Assembly: GCA_028290305.1 (NCBI GenBank)
Contig: JAQGKC010000412.1
Coordinates: 1 to 47,484, forward strand
Origin: Bradyrhizobium sp.
GTDB taxonomy: Bacteria > Pseudomonadota > Alphaproteobacteria > Rhizobiales > Xanthobacteraceae
Length of the DNA: 47,484 nt
Direction: 5' to 3'
Shown here: piece by piece, positions 24,624 through 33,661 of the stretch
Numbering within the stretch: position 1 is the stretch's first letter
How the letters are laid out: every line of letters begins with the position of its first letter
Notes under the pieces: generated by a model
Told to the model about the DNA's origin: nothing
What the model saw: only the letters and a program-made list of their open reading frames with translations
The model's database searches: none
Made by a program: the position numbers and the translations under genes

Positions 24624-25976
24624 CTACGACAGCCGCATATCGAGCAATCGCCGGCCTTCGGGCTTGAGTAGTTTTTTCACCGCGCTGGAAGCCGCGATTT
24701 CGTCCTTGTTGGCGAAGGCTTCGTGGTTTTTTTCGATATCCTCGAGGCGATAGAGATAATTGACCATGATACCTGCGGATTCGCGCAGGCCCTTCGGTGA
24801 TAGATCGCCGAGCCAGTCGATCCGCTCCAGCCTTGCGCCATTGCCGAGATGGAACCGCGCCACCGAATCGATCAGCCGGCCTTTCGGCGTCCGCGCCTTC
24901 AGAAAATAATGCGCCGCGAGAGGCTCCAGCACCGAACGCAGTTGCGCCGCCAGTTCGGCATTCTCGAACCAGTCGGGTTTGTCGAGCTGATCGAGCAGCG
25001 CGCGGCCCTCGTCGGATACCGGAACGTCGCTCGCCTGCTTCAGCCATTGCATGAAGCCCGGCACCGGCGACAGTGTCACGAAATTCTCCAGCTTCGGCAG
25101 TTCGCGCTGCAATTCCTCGACCACCTGCTTGATCAGGAAGCTGCCGAAGGAAATTCCGCCGAGCCCGCGCTGCGTGTTCGAGATCGAATAGAACACCGCG
25201 GTGCGGGCGCGCTCGATCGCCACCGGCCGCCGGTCTTCGGCGAGCAGTGGCGCGATCGCGCCCGGGATCGACTCGGTCAATGCCACCTCGACGAAAATCA
25301 GGGGCTCGTCGACCAAAGCGGGATGGAAGAACGCGTAACAGCGCCGGTCGACAGGGTCGATACGGCGGCGCAGATCATCCCAGTCGCGGATTTCATGCAC
25401 CGCCTCATAGCGAATGATCTTTTCCAGGATGTTCGCGGGCGTTGACCAGTCGATTTTGCGCAGCACGAGGAAACCCCTGTTGAACCATGAAGCCAGCAAA
25501 TGCACGATGTCACGGTCGAGCGCGGCGAATTCCTTGTGACCGTTCATGGCGCCAAGCAAATCCGCGCGCATCGCCACCAGCTCGCTGGTTCCGCCCGGCG
25601 CCCGGTTCAGCCGGCGGATCAGTTCCTGCCGCCGCGGCTCGGAGGCAAAATGCAGGTCGCTGGCGTCGTCATCGCTTGGCTGCGCGCGCCAGGTCTCGAT
25701 CGCATGGGAAAGCTTTTCGCGATCAGGGCCGTAATCGCGCGCCAGCGCTTCGAAGAAAGCAAGCCGGCCCGCTTCGTCGAGGTGATGGTAACGGTCGAGC
25801 ACCTCGCGCGCCATCGCGGTGCCCGAGGCCTCGCCGCGGCCGGACAGCAATGCTTGGCACAATTCGAGCAGCTCGGATGCGTCCTGTTTTGTGTCGTTCG
25901 ATCCGCCGCGGCGAAGCAACGTGCGGCCGCGCTCTGAAATCGTGGAGAGGAGATCGGAGAAAAAAGCGTTGGCCAT
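24624..25976 (-). CDS. Malonyl-CoA decarboxylase
   Basis: A 450-residue enzyme that converts malonyl-CoA to acetyl-CoA and CO2. The family is clear from AIERARTAVFYSISNTQRGLGGISFGSFLIKQVVEELQRELP, FVTLSPVPGFMQWL and FHLGNGARLERIDWLGDLSPKGLRESAGIMVNYLYRL. The conserved catalytic Ser and His lie in the S-N-T-Q-R-G-L-G-G-I and HLGNGA segments. ATG 25976 starts the usual MANAFFSDLLSTISERGRTLL end; the frame is open 22 codons further. In rhizobia this enzyme often sits with matB and malonate uptake genes; here it stands alone. Confidence 0.94.
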   Translation of the reverse strand: MANAFFSDLLSTISERGRTLLRRGGSNDTKQDASELLELCQALLSGRGEASGTAMAREVLDRYHHLDEAGRLAFFEALARDYGPDREKLSHAIETWRAQPSDDDASDLHFASEPRRQELIRRLNRAPGGTSELVAMRADLLGAMNGHKEFAALDRDIVHLLASWFNRGFLVLRKIDWSTPANILEKIIRYEAVHEIRDWDDLRRRIDPVDRRCYAFFHPALVDEPLIFVEVALTESIPGAIAPLLAEDRRPVAIERARTAVFYSISNTQRGLGGISFGSFLIKQVVEELQRELPKLENFVTLSPVPGFMQWLKQASDVPVSDEGRALLDQLDKPDWFENAELAAQLRSVLEPLAAHYFLKARTPKGRLIDSVARFHLGNGARLERIDWLGDLSPKGLRESAGIMVNYLYRLEDIEKNHEAFANKDEIAASSAVKKLLKPEGRRLLDMRLS

Positions 25977-26085
25977 GGGTGGGTCGAATCCGAGCCGGAC
26001 GAAATTGTTACATGGATTTAATGCTGAGCGGATCACAATCAAGCGGGCATGATAGATAGAATCTCATCGCGATTATAGAGGGACT

Positions 26086-26167
26086 CGTCATGCCCTGCGA
26101 AAGCGAGGCATCCGATAGTCACTGACATCGGCATTTACTGGAATACCCGCTTTCGCGGTTAATGACG
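26086..26167. repeat. Decayed palindromic intergenic repeat
   Basis: Left arm 26086-26111 (CGTCATGCCCTGCGAAAGCG) and right arm 26143-26167 (CCCGCTTTCGCGGTTAATGACG-like) are imperfect reverse complements. This is an extragenic palindrome with several mismatches, lying between the AraC gene end and the malonyl-CoA decarboxylase start. Confidence 0.65.
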
Positions 26168-26212
26168 GCATTGCCTGGAAAGGCGTCACCCTCCGTCACG
26201 ACCGAACCGGCC

Positions 26213-27025
26213 CTATTTCGCTTCCGAAAACTCCGTCGGCGTCTTGCCGGTGACTTGCCGGAACGCATGCGAAAACGCCGGCACGCTGGCATAACCGAGA
26301 TCGGAGGCGAGTTGCTTGACCGAGACATTGGTCTCCATCGACAGTTTTTCGATCGCAACCGCAACGCGCGCGCGCTGGCACCAGCTCTTGAAGCTCAGTT
26401 GTGTCTCCGACGAGAACAACCGCGATAATGTCCGCGCCGACGTCCCGACCTCGCGCGCCAGCGTTTCGATCTCATGCGAAGCGGTTGGGTCGCGAAGGAC
26501 GATGTCCGCCGCGCGCCGGCAGCGCGGCTCGTGCGGCAATGGAATGAAGGTGGCGGAATCTTCCGCCTGGTGCAGTTCGAGGATGGCCAATCGCACTAGA
26601 AGTCCGGTGCGGTCAGGGTTATTGCGGCCGTCGAACAAAGCGAGGATCGCCTCGTGCAACAGCCGTGACACCCGCACCACGAATTCCGCAGCGAGACTTT
26701 CGCTACGGTCCTCTCGCGCCAGCCAGGCCAGATCGAAGTACAGCGTGCGCATTTCGATGTCGGCAAGCACATCGATGGAATGTTCGAGGCGCGCCGGCAC
26801 CCACACCGCGCGGTCGGGCGGCACCAGCCAGCGCCCCTTCGGCGTGGTTACCTGCATCGTTCCGCTGGCGGCATAGACCAGTTGCGCCTCGCGGTGCATG
26901 TGGGTCCCGAGCCGGACGCCCTTTTTGTAATGGCGCGCCACCAGATGGACGCCGCCATCGGCGGTCGAGGGTTGGATCCCCTCGAGGGCAGCGATTGGCG
27001 TTTCGGCGATACTCATTGGCGACAT
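26213..27025 (-). CDS. AraC family transcriptional regulator
   Basis: A 270-residue regulator with an N-terminal cupin (HMHREAQLVYAASGTMQVTTPKGRWLVPPDRAVWVPARLEHSI) and two C-terminal helix-turn-helix motifs (IETLAREVGTSARTLSRLFSSETQLSFKSW and VSVKQLASDLGYASVPAFSHAFRQVTGKTPTEF). It is divergent from an MFS transporter 53 bases away, so it probably controls that transporter in response to a small ligand. Start could be ATG 27025 or ATG 27016. Confidence 0.92.
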   Translation of the reverse strand: MSPMSIAETPIAALEGIQPSTADGGVHLVARHYKKGVRLGTHMHREAQLVYAASGTMQVTTPKGRWLVPPDRAVWVPARLEHSIDVLADIEMRTLYFDLAWLAREDRSESLAAEFVVRVSRLLHEAILALFDGRNNPDRTGLLVRLAILELHQAEDSATFIPLPHEPRCRRAADIVLRDPTASHEIETLAREVGTSARTLSRLFSSETQLSFKSWCQRARVAVAIEKLSMETNVSVKQLASDLGYASVPAFSHAFRQVTGKTPTEFSEAK

Positions 27026-27052
27026 CCCGTCAGGACAAGTACCTATAACCTA

Positions 27053-27069
27053 CCTCACAAGAGGTGAGG
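27053..27069. promoter_or_regulatory. Inverted repeat over the MFS ribosome site
   Basis: CCTCAC (27053-27058) and GTGAGG (27064-27069) form a 6-bp inverted repeat in the AraC-MFS divergent gap. It overlaps the purine-rich ribosome site of the MFS gene. It could be an operator half-site pair or an RNA hairpin masking the site; short enough to be chance. Confidence 0.35.
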
Positions 27070-27078
27070 ATTCGACCC

Positions 27079-28257
27079 ATGAACAGCCCTGTCCGCGTGA
27101 TCGGTTTCGTCAACGCCGCCCACTTTATCGACCACTATGCGATGTTGATCTTCGCTGCCGCCGTCATCGTCATGGGGCCGGCGCTCGGCATGGCCTATTC
27201 CGAGTTATTGCCTTACGCCACGCCTGGCTTCGTCGCGTTCGGTGCGGGATCGCTGCTCACCGGCTGGCTCGGGGATCGCTGGAGCCGCCGCCATATGATG
27301 GTGATCTTCTTTGCAGGCATCGGCGCCTCGATGATCGCGGTCGGGCTGGTGCAGACGCGGCTTCAACTGGGCGCGGCGCTGCTCTCGATCGGCCTGTTTG
27401 CGTCGATCTACCATCCGGTCGGGACGGCCATGATTGTCTCCTATGCCGGCAAGCTCGGCCGCGAGATGGGTCTCAATGGCGTCTGGGGCAATCTCGGCGT
27501 GGCGTCATCGGCGCTGGTCACCGGCGTCGTCGGCCAGTACCTCGGCTGGCGCTGGGCTTTTATTATCCCCGGCATCGTCACCATCCTGATCGGCGTGGCC
27601 TTTATGCGGACCGTGGTTCACGAGGATCGATCGGGCCACAAGCAGGCGGCTGCGCAGGCACGCGTCGCGAAAAAAGATATGTGGCGGGTGATCGTGGCGC
27701 TGCTGATCGTGGTGATCGCGATCTCCACCACCTTCAATGCGGTGACGGTGGCGCTGCCGAAATTGTTCGCGGAACGGCTGGCCGATCTGACGAAAAGCCC
27801 CGCATTGCTCGGCGTGATCGCGGCCTGTGTCTATGTGTTCGGCGCGATGACGCAATATACCATCGGCAAGCTGATCGACCGATACTCGCTAAAGGCGGTC
27901 TCTCTGCCATTGTCGCTCGTGCTGGCGCCGTTCCTGTATCTGGCGGCGACGTTGTCGAATTTGCCGCTGATCCTGGCTGCGATCGGCATCGTGATGGGAG
28001 CGTTCGGCCAGGTGACCGTCAACGACGCCATGGTCGGAAAATACACCAGCGAGGAATGGCGCTCGCGAGCCTATGCGGTGCGCTATTTCATCGGCTTCAC
28101 CGCCGCGGGGGCTTCCGTGGGCCTGGTGGCGTGGCTGTACCAGCAGGGCGGCTTCGTCACCATGCTGCATGCCTTTGCGGCGCTATGTCTGCTGGTGGTC
28201 GCGGCGGCGATCATCCTGCCGACGGAGATCAAGGTGCCTGCCGCGCAGGCGAACTGA
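27079..28257 (+). CDS. MFS transporter
   Basis: A 392-residue inner-membrane carrier with about 12 hydrophobic helices, the MFS loop GWLGDRWSRRHMM between helices 2 and 3, and FASIYHPVGTAMI in helix 4. It most resembles drug/small-acid exporters of the Fsr-like group; substrate unknown. ATG 27079 follows GAGGTGAGGA. The adjacent divergent AraC regulator suggests ligand-controlled export or uptake. Confidence 0.87.
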   Translation: MNSPVRVIGFVNAAHFIDHYAMLIFAAAVIVMGPALGMAYSELLPYATPGFVAFGAGSLLTGWLGDRWSRRHMMVIFFAGIGASMIAVGLVQTRLQLGAALLSIGLFASIYHPVGTAMIVSYAGKLGREMGLNGVWGNLGVASSALVTGVVGQYLGWRWAFIIPGIVTILIGVAFMRTVVHEDRSGHKQAAAQARVAKKDMWRVIVALLIVVIAISTTFNAVTVALPKLFAERLADLTKSPALLGVIAACVYVFGAMTQYTIGKLIDRYSLKAVSLPLSLVLAPFLYLAATLSNLPLILAAIGIVMGAFGQVTVNDAMVGKYTSEEWRSRAYAVRYFIGFTAAGASVGLVAWLYQQGGFVTMLHAFAALCLLVVAAAIILPTEIKVPAAQAN

Positions 28258-28319
28258 TCGCGTAAACTGATCGCGGTGAGTGACGCGCGGAAATCCAATG
28301 CCGCCCGCTCCAGGCAGCG

Positions 28320-29246
28320 TTAAACCGGGCGCGATACCACCGTCAAACCATTCGACAGCACGTTGGTGTCGACCGCCGCGATGGTGCGGGCGATAAGTTG
28401 CGGCAGGCCCGGAACAACTGCGAGTTTCGGAAACACCTTGCGAACCAGGAACCCATGAAGACTGAGATCCTTCTTGATCCGCAGCACCTCGTAGTCCGCG
28501 ACCGAGAAGCACGTGCGCGCCGCTCGTTCGTTGAAGTAATTCCAGTGGTCGACGAAGTAGGACAGCGGCCGATTATTGCCGCGAAGCCGTGCCCAGGTAA
28601 GCTCGGTCTTGCGTCGCAAGCTTCCTTCGTTGGGAAAGCGGAAGATCAGCACGCCGCCCTCGGCGAGCAGGGACTTGAGCGAGCGCAAGGTGCCGACTGG
28701 ATCGAGCATATGCTCGAAAACCTGGTCCGAAACGATGCAATCGAAGCGGCCAGTGCCGACGATATCGCCGATCTTGCGCCAGTCACCGGACACGATGGTG
28801 ACGCCATTCTCGCGCGCCACCTGCGCGCGAGCGGGATCGCCCTCAAAGCCAACCACGTCGAAACCGCGCTTCATCAACATCGGCAGCAGTTGTGAGGCTC
28901 CGCATCCGAGATCGAGGACGCGTTTTCCCGGCGCCCAGCGCTCGATCAATGGAATGAGCGAATAGGGATAGTCGTTTTCGTCGAAAATCCGTTTCCAGGC
29001 GAAATGCGCGCGCTGTTGGGCGACCCTTTCGGGTGATGCGAAGGTGTCTGCGGCATCGTCTTCGACCTTTTCAATTCTTTCCGGGCGGTCGGCAACGAAG
29101 CGGCCGGTGCAGGAGTTGCACTCGTAGACCAGGTAAAGCCGCCGGCTTGAATCATCGTGCGCCCGCAATTCGGTGTCGTGAATATCGTTCGAGGAGCAGA
29201 ATGGACAATGGGATACGATCTCAAAGTGTGTGACGTGAGAGTTCAT
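28320..29246 (-). CDS. Class I SAM methyltransferase with N-terminal zinc ribbon
   Basis: A 308-residue protein. An N-terminal zinc ribbon (CPFC at 14-17, CNSC at 43-46) precedes a Rossmann methyltransferase domain with VLDLGCGASQLLPMLMKRGFDVVGFEGD as the AdoMet motif I-II and FDCIVSDQVFEHMLDPVGTL as the UbiE/Ubie-like motif. This layout is found in methyltransferases for sugars and surface polysaccharides, but the acceptor here is unknown. It is not in an obvious operon. Confidence 0.85.
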   Translation of the reverse strand: MNSHVTHFEIVSHCPFCSSNDIHDTELRAHDDSSRRLYLVYECNSCTGRFVADRPERIEKVEDDAADTFASPERVAQQRAHFAWKRIFDENDYPYSLIPLIERWAPGKRVLDLGCGASQLLPMLMKRGFDVVGFEGDPARAQVARENGVTIVSGDWRKIGDIVGTGRFDCIVSDQVFEHMLDPVGTLRSLKSLLAEGGVLIFRFPNEGSLRRKTELTWARLRGNNRPLSYFVDHWNYFNERAARTCFSVADYEVLRIKKDLSLHGFLVRKVFPKLAVVPGLPQLIARTIAAVDTNVLSNGLTVVSRPV

Positions 29247-29578
29247 CGCTCAAGCTCCCTCTAACCAAAATTCCTTCGCTGAATAACTAGAAATCCACGT
29301 TGTGCAAAAAGATCGGCTTTCTTTGGGAGAATTTTAGGCCGAAGTCTGCTCTCAGGAACTTCAGATCGCGGTACGCGCCAAAGCCATGAGCTGCGGATTG
29401 TACAGGCATGGTCGGCACAGAAGGGTCGTTGCCTGCCTGTTTATTGAACTATCCGCTTCTTTGACGGTGACGGCCTGGCCGTGGAGAAGCGCATCGTGCG
29501 CGGCCGAGTTCGACATGGCCTAAATCTTGAATGCCAAACTTGCGAGCATAGACCGCTTGGTCTGGTCGTGAGGTTCAT
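29247..29578. other. Intergenic gap without recognised gene
   Basis: This 332-base divergent gap must hold promoters for the methyltransferase and Kup genes. I see no convincing promoter pair, RNA gene or repeat. Short frames here lack ribosome sites. Confidence 0.5.
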
Positions 29579-31540
29579 ATGGCTATGCCATCGAGTGCCC
29601 CGGCCGGTCGTTCAACCGCAAGTTTCGGTCCAAATCGATCGGAAACGGTGCTCGATCAAGCCAAGTACCTTCATCATGCGGGCAGCCCGTGGTTTTTAGC
29701 GCTGACCGCGCTCGGCGTCGTATTCGGCGATATCGGGACAAGCCCGCTCTACGCATTCCAGGTTGCGCTGACAGGTGTCGGCCATTCGGTTCCGACCGCG
29801 GCCGACGTTCTTGGGATCGTTTCGCTCATTCTTTGGGCGCTCACCGTCATGGTGTCGCTGAAATATGTGGTCTTCGTCCTGCGCGCTGACAATGACGGCG
29901 AGGGCGGTATCCTGGCCTTGCTCTCGCTTGTCGCTGCCGATCAGGTTGCCAACGGGGCGAAGCTTCCGGTTCTTGTTCTCCTCGGCGTGATCGGCGCCTC
30001 TTTGCTTTACGGTGACGGCGTCATTACGCCAGCGATCTCGGTGCTGTCGGCGATGGAAGGGCTGAAACTTGTCGCGCCGGGATTTGAACATTTCATCGTG
30101 CCGGCCACCATCGCGGTGCTGATCGGATTATTCGTTATCCAGAAATACGGCACCGGCAGCATCGGCAAGCTGTTCGGCCCCATCATGGTCATCTGGTTCG
30201 TTGTTATCGGCGGATTGGGAGCCGCCAATATCTGGATGGCGCCTGCCATCCTGAGGGCAATCAATCCCGTCGAGGCTGCGTACTTTTTGATCAACGATCC
30301 CAAAATTTCGTTTGTCGTGATTGGCGCTGTTTTCCTGGCGCTGACCGGCGGCGAGGCACTGTACGCCGATATGGGCCATGTCGGCGCCACGGCAATCCGC
30401 CGGGCGTGGTTTGGGTTGGTGCTGCCGGCGCTGCTGCTCGATTATTTTGGACAAGGCGCGCTGATCCTGAGTGATCCCGCAGCGGTCGATAATCCCTTCT
30501 ACAAATTGGCGCCAGGCTGGGCGCTGATCCCAATGCTGGTGCTGGCGACGTTCGCCACCATCATTGCGTCGCAAGCGCTCGTCTCCGGCGTGTTCTCGCT
30601 GACGCGGCAAGCCATGCAGATGGGATTGTGTCCTCGGACCCGAATAACTCCGACGTCGGTCGATGAGGCCGGTCAGATTTACGTACCGGCCGCCAATTGG
30701 CTATTGATGACGGACACATTGCTGACCGTGTTGCTGTTCAGATCGTCCGAAAACCTGGCGGCGGCCTACGGCATCGCGGTGTCGGGGACGATGCTCATCA
30801 CCACGATCCTGCTCTACCGTGTTGCGGTTTCGCGATGGCAATGGCCACCCGGCGTCGCGATCCCGATTATCGCGCTGTTTGGCGCGATCGATGCCATATT
30901 CCTGGTATCGAATTCCATCAAGATCACCGAAGGCGGCTGGTTTCCGCTCATCGTCGGCGGGCTTATCGCGGTCCTGATGCTGTCCTGGCGCAAAGGCTCT
31001 TCGGAAGTCAGGCTTCGTCTCCAGGAAATGTCGATGCCGCTCAAGGGATTTCTCGGTTATGCCGACGATGCCGTCATCGGCCGGGCTCCGGGAATGGGGG
31101 TATGGCTCACGAAAGTCGAGCACGGCGCCTCGCCGATGCTGTTGCGGCACATCGAACACAACAGGGTATTGCATGCGACCGTGGTTCTCTTGACGTTCGT
31201 GTCCGATCGCCGGCCGCGGGTGCCATTTCACGAACGCCATTCGGTTCACCGCCTCGGCCACGGCTTCTACCGAATTCAGGTCCGGCTTGGATTCATGCAG
31301 ACACCGGATATTCCGCTGACCCTGATCAACTGCAACAAGCTCGGCTTCGATGCCGATCTCGACCACAAGAACTATTACATCGCGCATGAGACGATCGTTC
31401 GCCGCGACGAGGGATCGTCGATGGAGCCGATAACTTTCGCGATTTTCTCGTTTCTCAACCGGATCGCGAGCCGGGCGCCGGATTTTTTCAGAATTCCCCA
31501 CGACGCCGTTATCGAGGTGGGATTTCGGGTCGAGGTCTGA
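29579..31540 (+). CDS. kup: Kup-type potassium transporter
   Basis: A 653-residue KUP/HAK/KT membrane protein taking up K+ with protons. It has the family motif GVVFGDIGTSPLYAF (47-61), then GEGGILALLSL, LLYGDGVITPAISVLSAMEG and LTGGEALYADMGHVG, about 12 helices, and a C-terminal cytosolic part of ~200 residues ending PHDAVIEVGFRVEV. Length is normal. Start ATG 29579 follows GTGAGG; ATG 29585 is an alternative. Many Bradyrhizobium genomes carry several kup copies. Confidence 0.95.
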   Translation: MAMPSSAPAGRSTASFGPNRSETVLDQAKYLHHAGSPWFLALTALGVVFGDIGTSPLYAFQVALTGVGHSVPTAADVLGIVSLILWALTVMVSLKYVVFVLRADNDGEGGILALLSLVAADQVANGAKLPVLVLLGVIGASLLYGDGVITPAISVLSAMEGLKLVAPGFEHFIVPATIAVLIGLFVIQKYGTGSIGKLFGPIMVIWFVVIGGLGAANIWMAPAILRAINPVEAAYFLINDPKISFVVIGAVFLALTGGEALYADMGHVGATAIRRAWFGLVLPALLLDYFGQGALILSDPAAVDNPFYKLAPGWALIPMLVLATFATIIASQALVSGVFSLTRQAMQMGLCPRTRITPTSVDEAGQIYVPAANWLLMTDTLLTVLLFRSSENLAAAYGIAVSGTMLITTILLYRVAVSRWQWPPGVAIPIIALFGAIDAIFLVSNSIKITEGGWFPLIVGGLIAVLMLSWRKGSSEVRLRLQEMSMPLKGFLGYADDAVIGRAPGMGVWLTKVEHGASPMLLRHIEHNRVLHATVVLLTFVSDRRPRVPFHERHSVHRLGHGFYRIQVRLGFMQTPDIPLTLINCNKLGFDADLDHKNYYIAHETIVRRDEGSSMEPITFAIFSFLNRIASRAPDFFRIPHDAVIEVGFRVEV

Positions 31541-31598
31541 ATTTGCCGTTGTCGGGATCGGCTTTCGCTCCCGCCTCGGCAAGGCCGTTCACAACGTC

Positions 31599-31620
31599 TC
31601 ACGCCCACTGATCATGGGCG
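31599..31620 (+). terminator. Possible hairpin after kup
   Basis: CGCCCA and TGGGCG form a 6-bp stem around a 7-base loop about 60 bases after the kup stop. There is no T-run, so function as a terminator is tentative. Confidence 0.3.
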
Positions 31621-31710
31621 GATGAGGCGTCAATCCGGCATGCCGTTTGCATCGCTTTTAGCCGGATATTCCCTCCTTCTCGGGGGATTGCGCATCAGCA
31701 GGAGGCTTCA

Positions 31711-33018
31711 ATGACCATCACGGCAACGGCGCCGATTGTCGGCATGGAGCGCACCAGGATCAACTCCATCGTGTTTGCGAGCAGCATCGGGACCATCATC
31801 GAATGGTACGATTTCCTGATCTATGCGACCGCGGCCGCGTTGGTGTTCAACAAGGCCTTTTTCCCGACCTTCGATCCGCTCGCCGGTACATTGGCTGCGC
31901 TTGGCAGCTATGCGGTCGGCTTTGTGGCGCGGCCACTCGGCGCCGCGCTGTTCGGCCATTTCGGCGATCGGCTCGGCCGCAAATCGATGCTGGTGCTGAC
32001 GTTGTTCATCATGGGCCTGAGCACCTTTTGCATCGGTCTGCTGCCAACCTATGCTTCGATCGGAATCCTCGCGCCGATCCTGCTGATCCTGCTGCGCGTC
32101 ATCCAGGGCATTGGCCTCGGCGGTGAATGGGGCGGCGCCTCGCTGATGGTGCTCGAGCATGCGCCGCACGACAGACGCGGGTTCTACACGAGCTTCGTGC
32201 AAATCGGATTCCCGATCGGGCTGGTGCTGGCGACGCTGGTGTTCTCGCTGGTCACCAAATTGCCCGACGCCGACGTCGCGGCCTATGGCTGGCGCATTCC
32301 CTTCCTGATCAGCATTCTGCTGCTCGCCATCGGAACATTCGTGCGGTCGCGCGTGCCGGAAACGCCTGTGTTCGAGAGCCTGAAGCTGCGCGATGGCCTG
32401 TCCAGCAATCCCTTTGGCGAAGCTGTCAGCAAGAACACCAGATCTTTCCTTATCGCCGTCGGATTGAAGCTCTCCGAGGTATCCTGGGTTTATATGCTCA
32501 CGGTGTTTGTCGTGGTCTACGCAACCACCAAGCTCGGCCTGCCCAAGCCGATGATGCTCGATGCCGTATTGTATGCAGCGCTGCTGGAATTGATTACCCT
32601 GCCGCTGTTCGGCTGGCTGTCCGACCAGATCGGCCGCCGGCCGCTGTTCATTCTCGGCGCGCTCTTCACGATCGTGTTCGCATTCCCGCTGTTCTGGATG
32701 CTGGAAAGCAAAAGCACCGCGATTGTCTTTATCGCGATGATGGTCGCGATGAATCTCGGTCACGGCATGATGTTCGCCACGGAATCCTGCTATTTCCCCG
32801 AATTGTTCGGTCCCCGGGTCCGTTACAGCGGGGCGACCTTCGGATTTCAGCTCTCCGCGGCGATCGGCGGCGGCTTCGCACCGATCCTTGCCACCGCGAT
32901 GGCCGGATATATCGGCGGCACGACCGGCGTGTCGATCATGATGATCGTCCTCGGGTTGATCACGCTCGTGGCCGCATTGGCGGCGCGCGAGACCAGGGGG
33001 CGGTCGTTGACCGAATAG
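31711..33018 (+). CDS. MHS-family MFS transporter
   Basis: A 435-residue inner-membrane symporter of the metabolite:H+ symporter (MHS) family. Signatures: GTIIEWYDFLIYATAAALVF, GHFGDRLGRKSMLV after helix 2, and LLRVIQGIGLGGEWGGASLMVLEHAP. Relatives carry citrate, ketoglutarate, shikimate or betaines; the substrate here is open. AGGAGG lies five bases before ATG 31711. The DJ-1/PfpI gene starts 13 bases after the stop, so they form an operon. Confidence 0.92.
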   Translation: MTITATAPIVGMERTRINSIVFASSIGTIIEWYDFLIYATAAALVFNKAFFPTFDPLAGTLAALGSYAVGFVARPLGAALFGHFGDRLGRKSMLVLTLFIMGLSTFCIGLLPTYASIGILAPILLILLRVIQGIGLGGEWGGASLMVLEHAPHDRRGFYTSFVQIGFPIGLVLATLVFSLVTKLPDADVAAYGWRIPFLISILLLAIGTFVRSRVPETPVFESLKLRDGLSSNPFGEAVSKNTRSFLIAVGLKLSEVSWVYMLTVFVVVYATTKLGLPKPMMLDAVLYAALLELITLPLFGWLSDQIGRRPLFILGALFTIVFAFPLFWMLESKSTAIVFIAMMVAMNLGHGMMFATESCYFPELFGPRVRYSGATFGFQLSAAIGGGFAPILATAMAGYIGGTTGVSIMMIVLGLITLVAALAARETRGRSLTE

Positions 33019-33031
33019 GCTGGGTCGCGCC

Positions 33032-33661
33032 GTGCTGTTCGGCATCTTCATTTACGACGGCGTCGAGCCGATCGATCTCGCGACGTTCGGCGTACTGTCG
33101 ATGGCGCGCCGGATTGCGCCGGAAATCGAGATCTGCACCATCGCACCCCGCGCGGGGCCGATCGCGCTCGCAAACGGGCTGAGGGTGACCGCCGATTTCG
33201 GCATCGGCGATGCACCATCCTGCGATCTCGTCATCGTTACCGGCGGGCCGGGCTGGACCGCACAGGCGGAGGCGCCGGCCACGCTCGACTATATTCGTCG
33301 CGTTCATGCCTCAAGCCGCATTGCGTCAGTATGCACAGGCGGGATGATATTGGCTGCGAGCGGCGTCCTGGACGGTGGCGCTGCGACCACCAAACACGAA
33401 GTGGTACCGCCGGAAAAATCGCCGCTCGAAGTCATGCGCGCCACCTATCCACAAATCGACGTGCGCGAGGCGATGCTGGTGGACCGGGGTGGGGCGCTGG
33501 TGACTGGCGGCGGGGTCTCGCTCTGCATCGACACCACGCTTTATCTCCTCGCCAACATGTTGGGACAACATGTCTCCGATGAGACTGCCCGTATCATGGA
33601 ATATCAGCGCGCACAGCAGGCCAACCGTGACGGGTTTGCTCCGATGCTGACAGCGCGTTAA
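33032..33661 (+). CDS. DJ-1/PfpI family protein
   Basis: A 209-residue class I glutamine-amidotransferase-like protein without an HTH domain. The nucleophile elbow is SVCTGGMILAASGVL (C101), preceded by the VIVTGGPGW loop and followed by a TTKHE stretch as in the isonitrile hydratase/GlxA branch. It may hydrate or hydrolyse a small molecule; substrate unknown. GTG 33032 begins the usual FGIFIYDGVEPIDLATF strand. The gene ends overlap the convergent MocR gene by four bases. Confidence 0.87.
   Translation: MLFGIFIYDGVEPIDLATFGVLSMARRIAPEIEICTIAPRAGPIALANGLRVTADFGIGDAPSCDLVIVTGGPGWTAQAEAPATLDYIRRVHASSRIASVCTGGMILAASGVLDGGAATTKHEVVPPEKSPLEVMRATYPQIDVREAMLVDRGGALVTGGGVSLCIDTTLYLLANMLGQHVSDETARIMEYQRAQQANRDGFAPMLTAR

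Noticed and set aside
31708..33051. 447-residue minus-strand frame opposite the MHS transporter
   Set aside because: Strongly hydrophilic, His/Gln/Arg-rich shadow; the plus frame has 12 helices and a good ribosome site.
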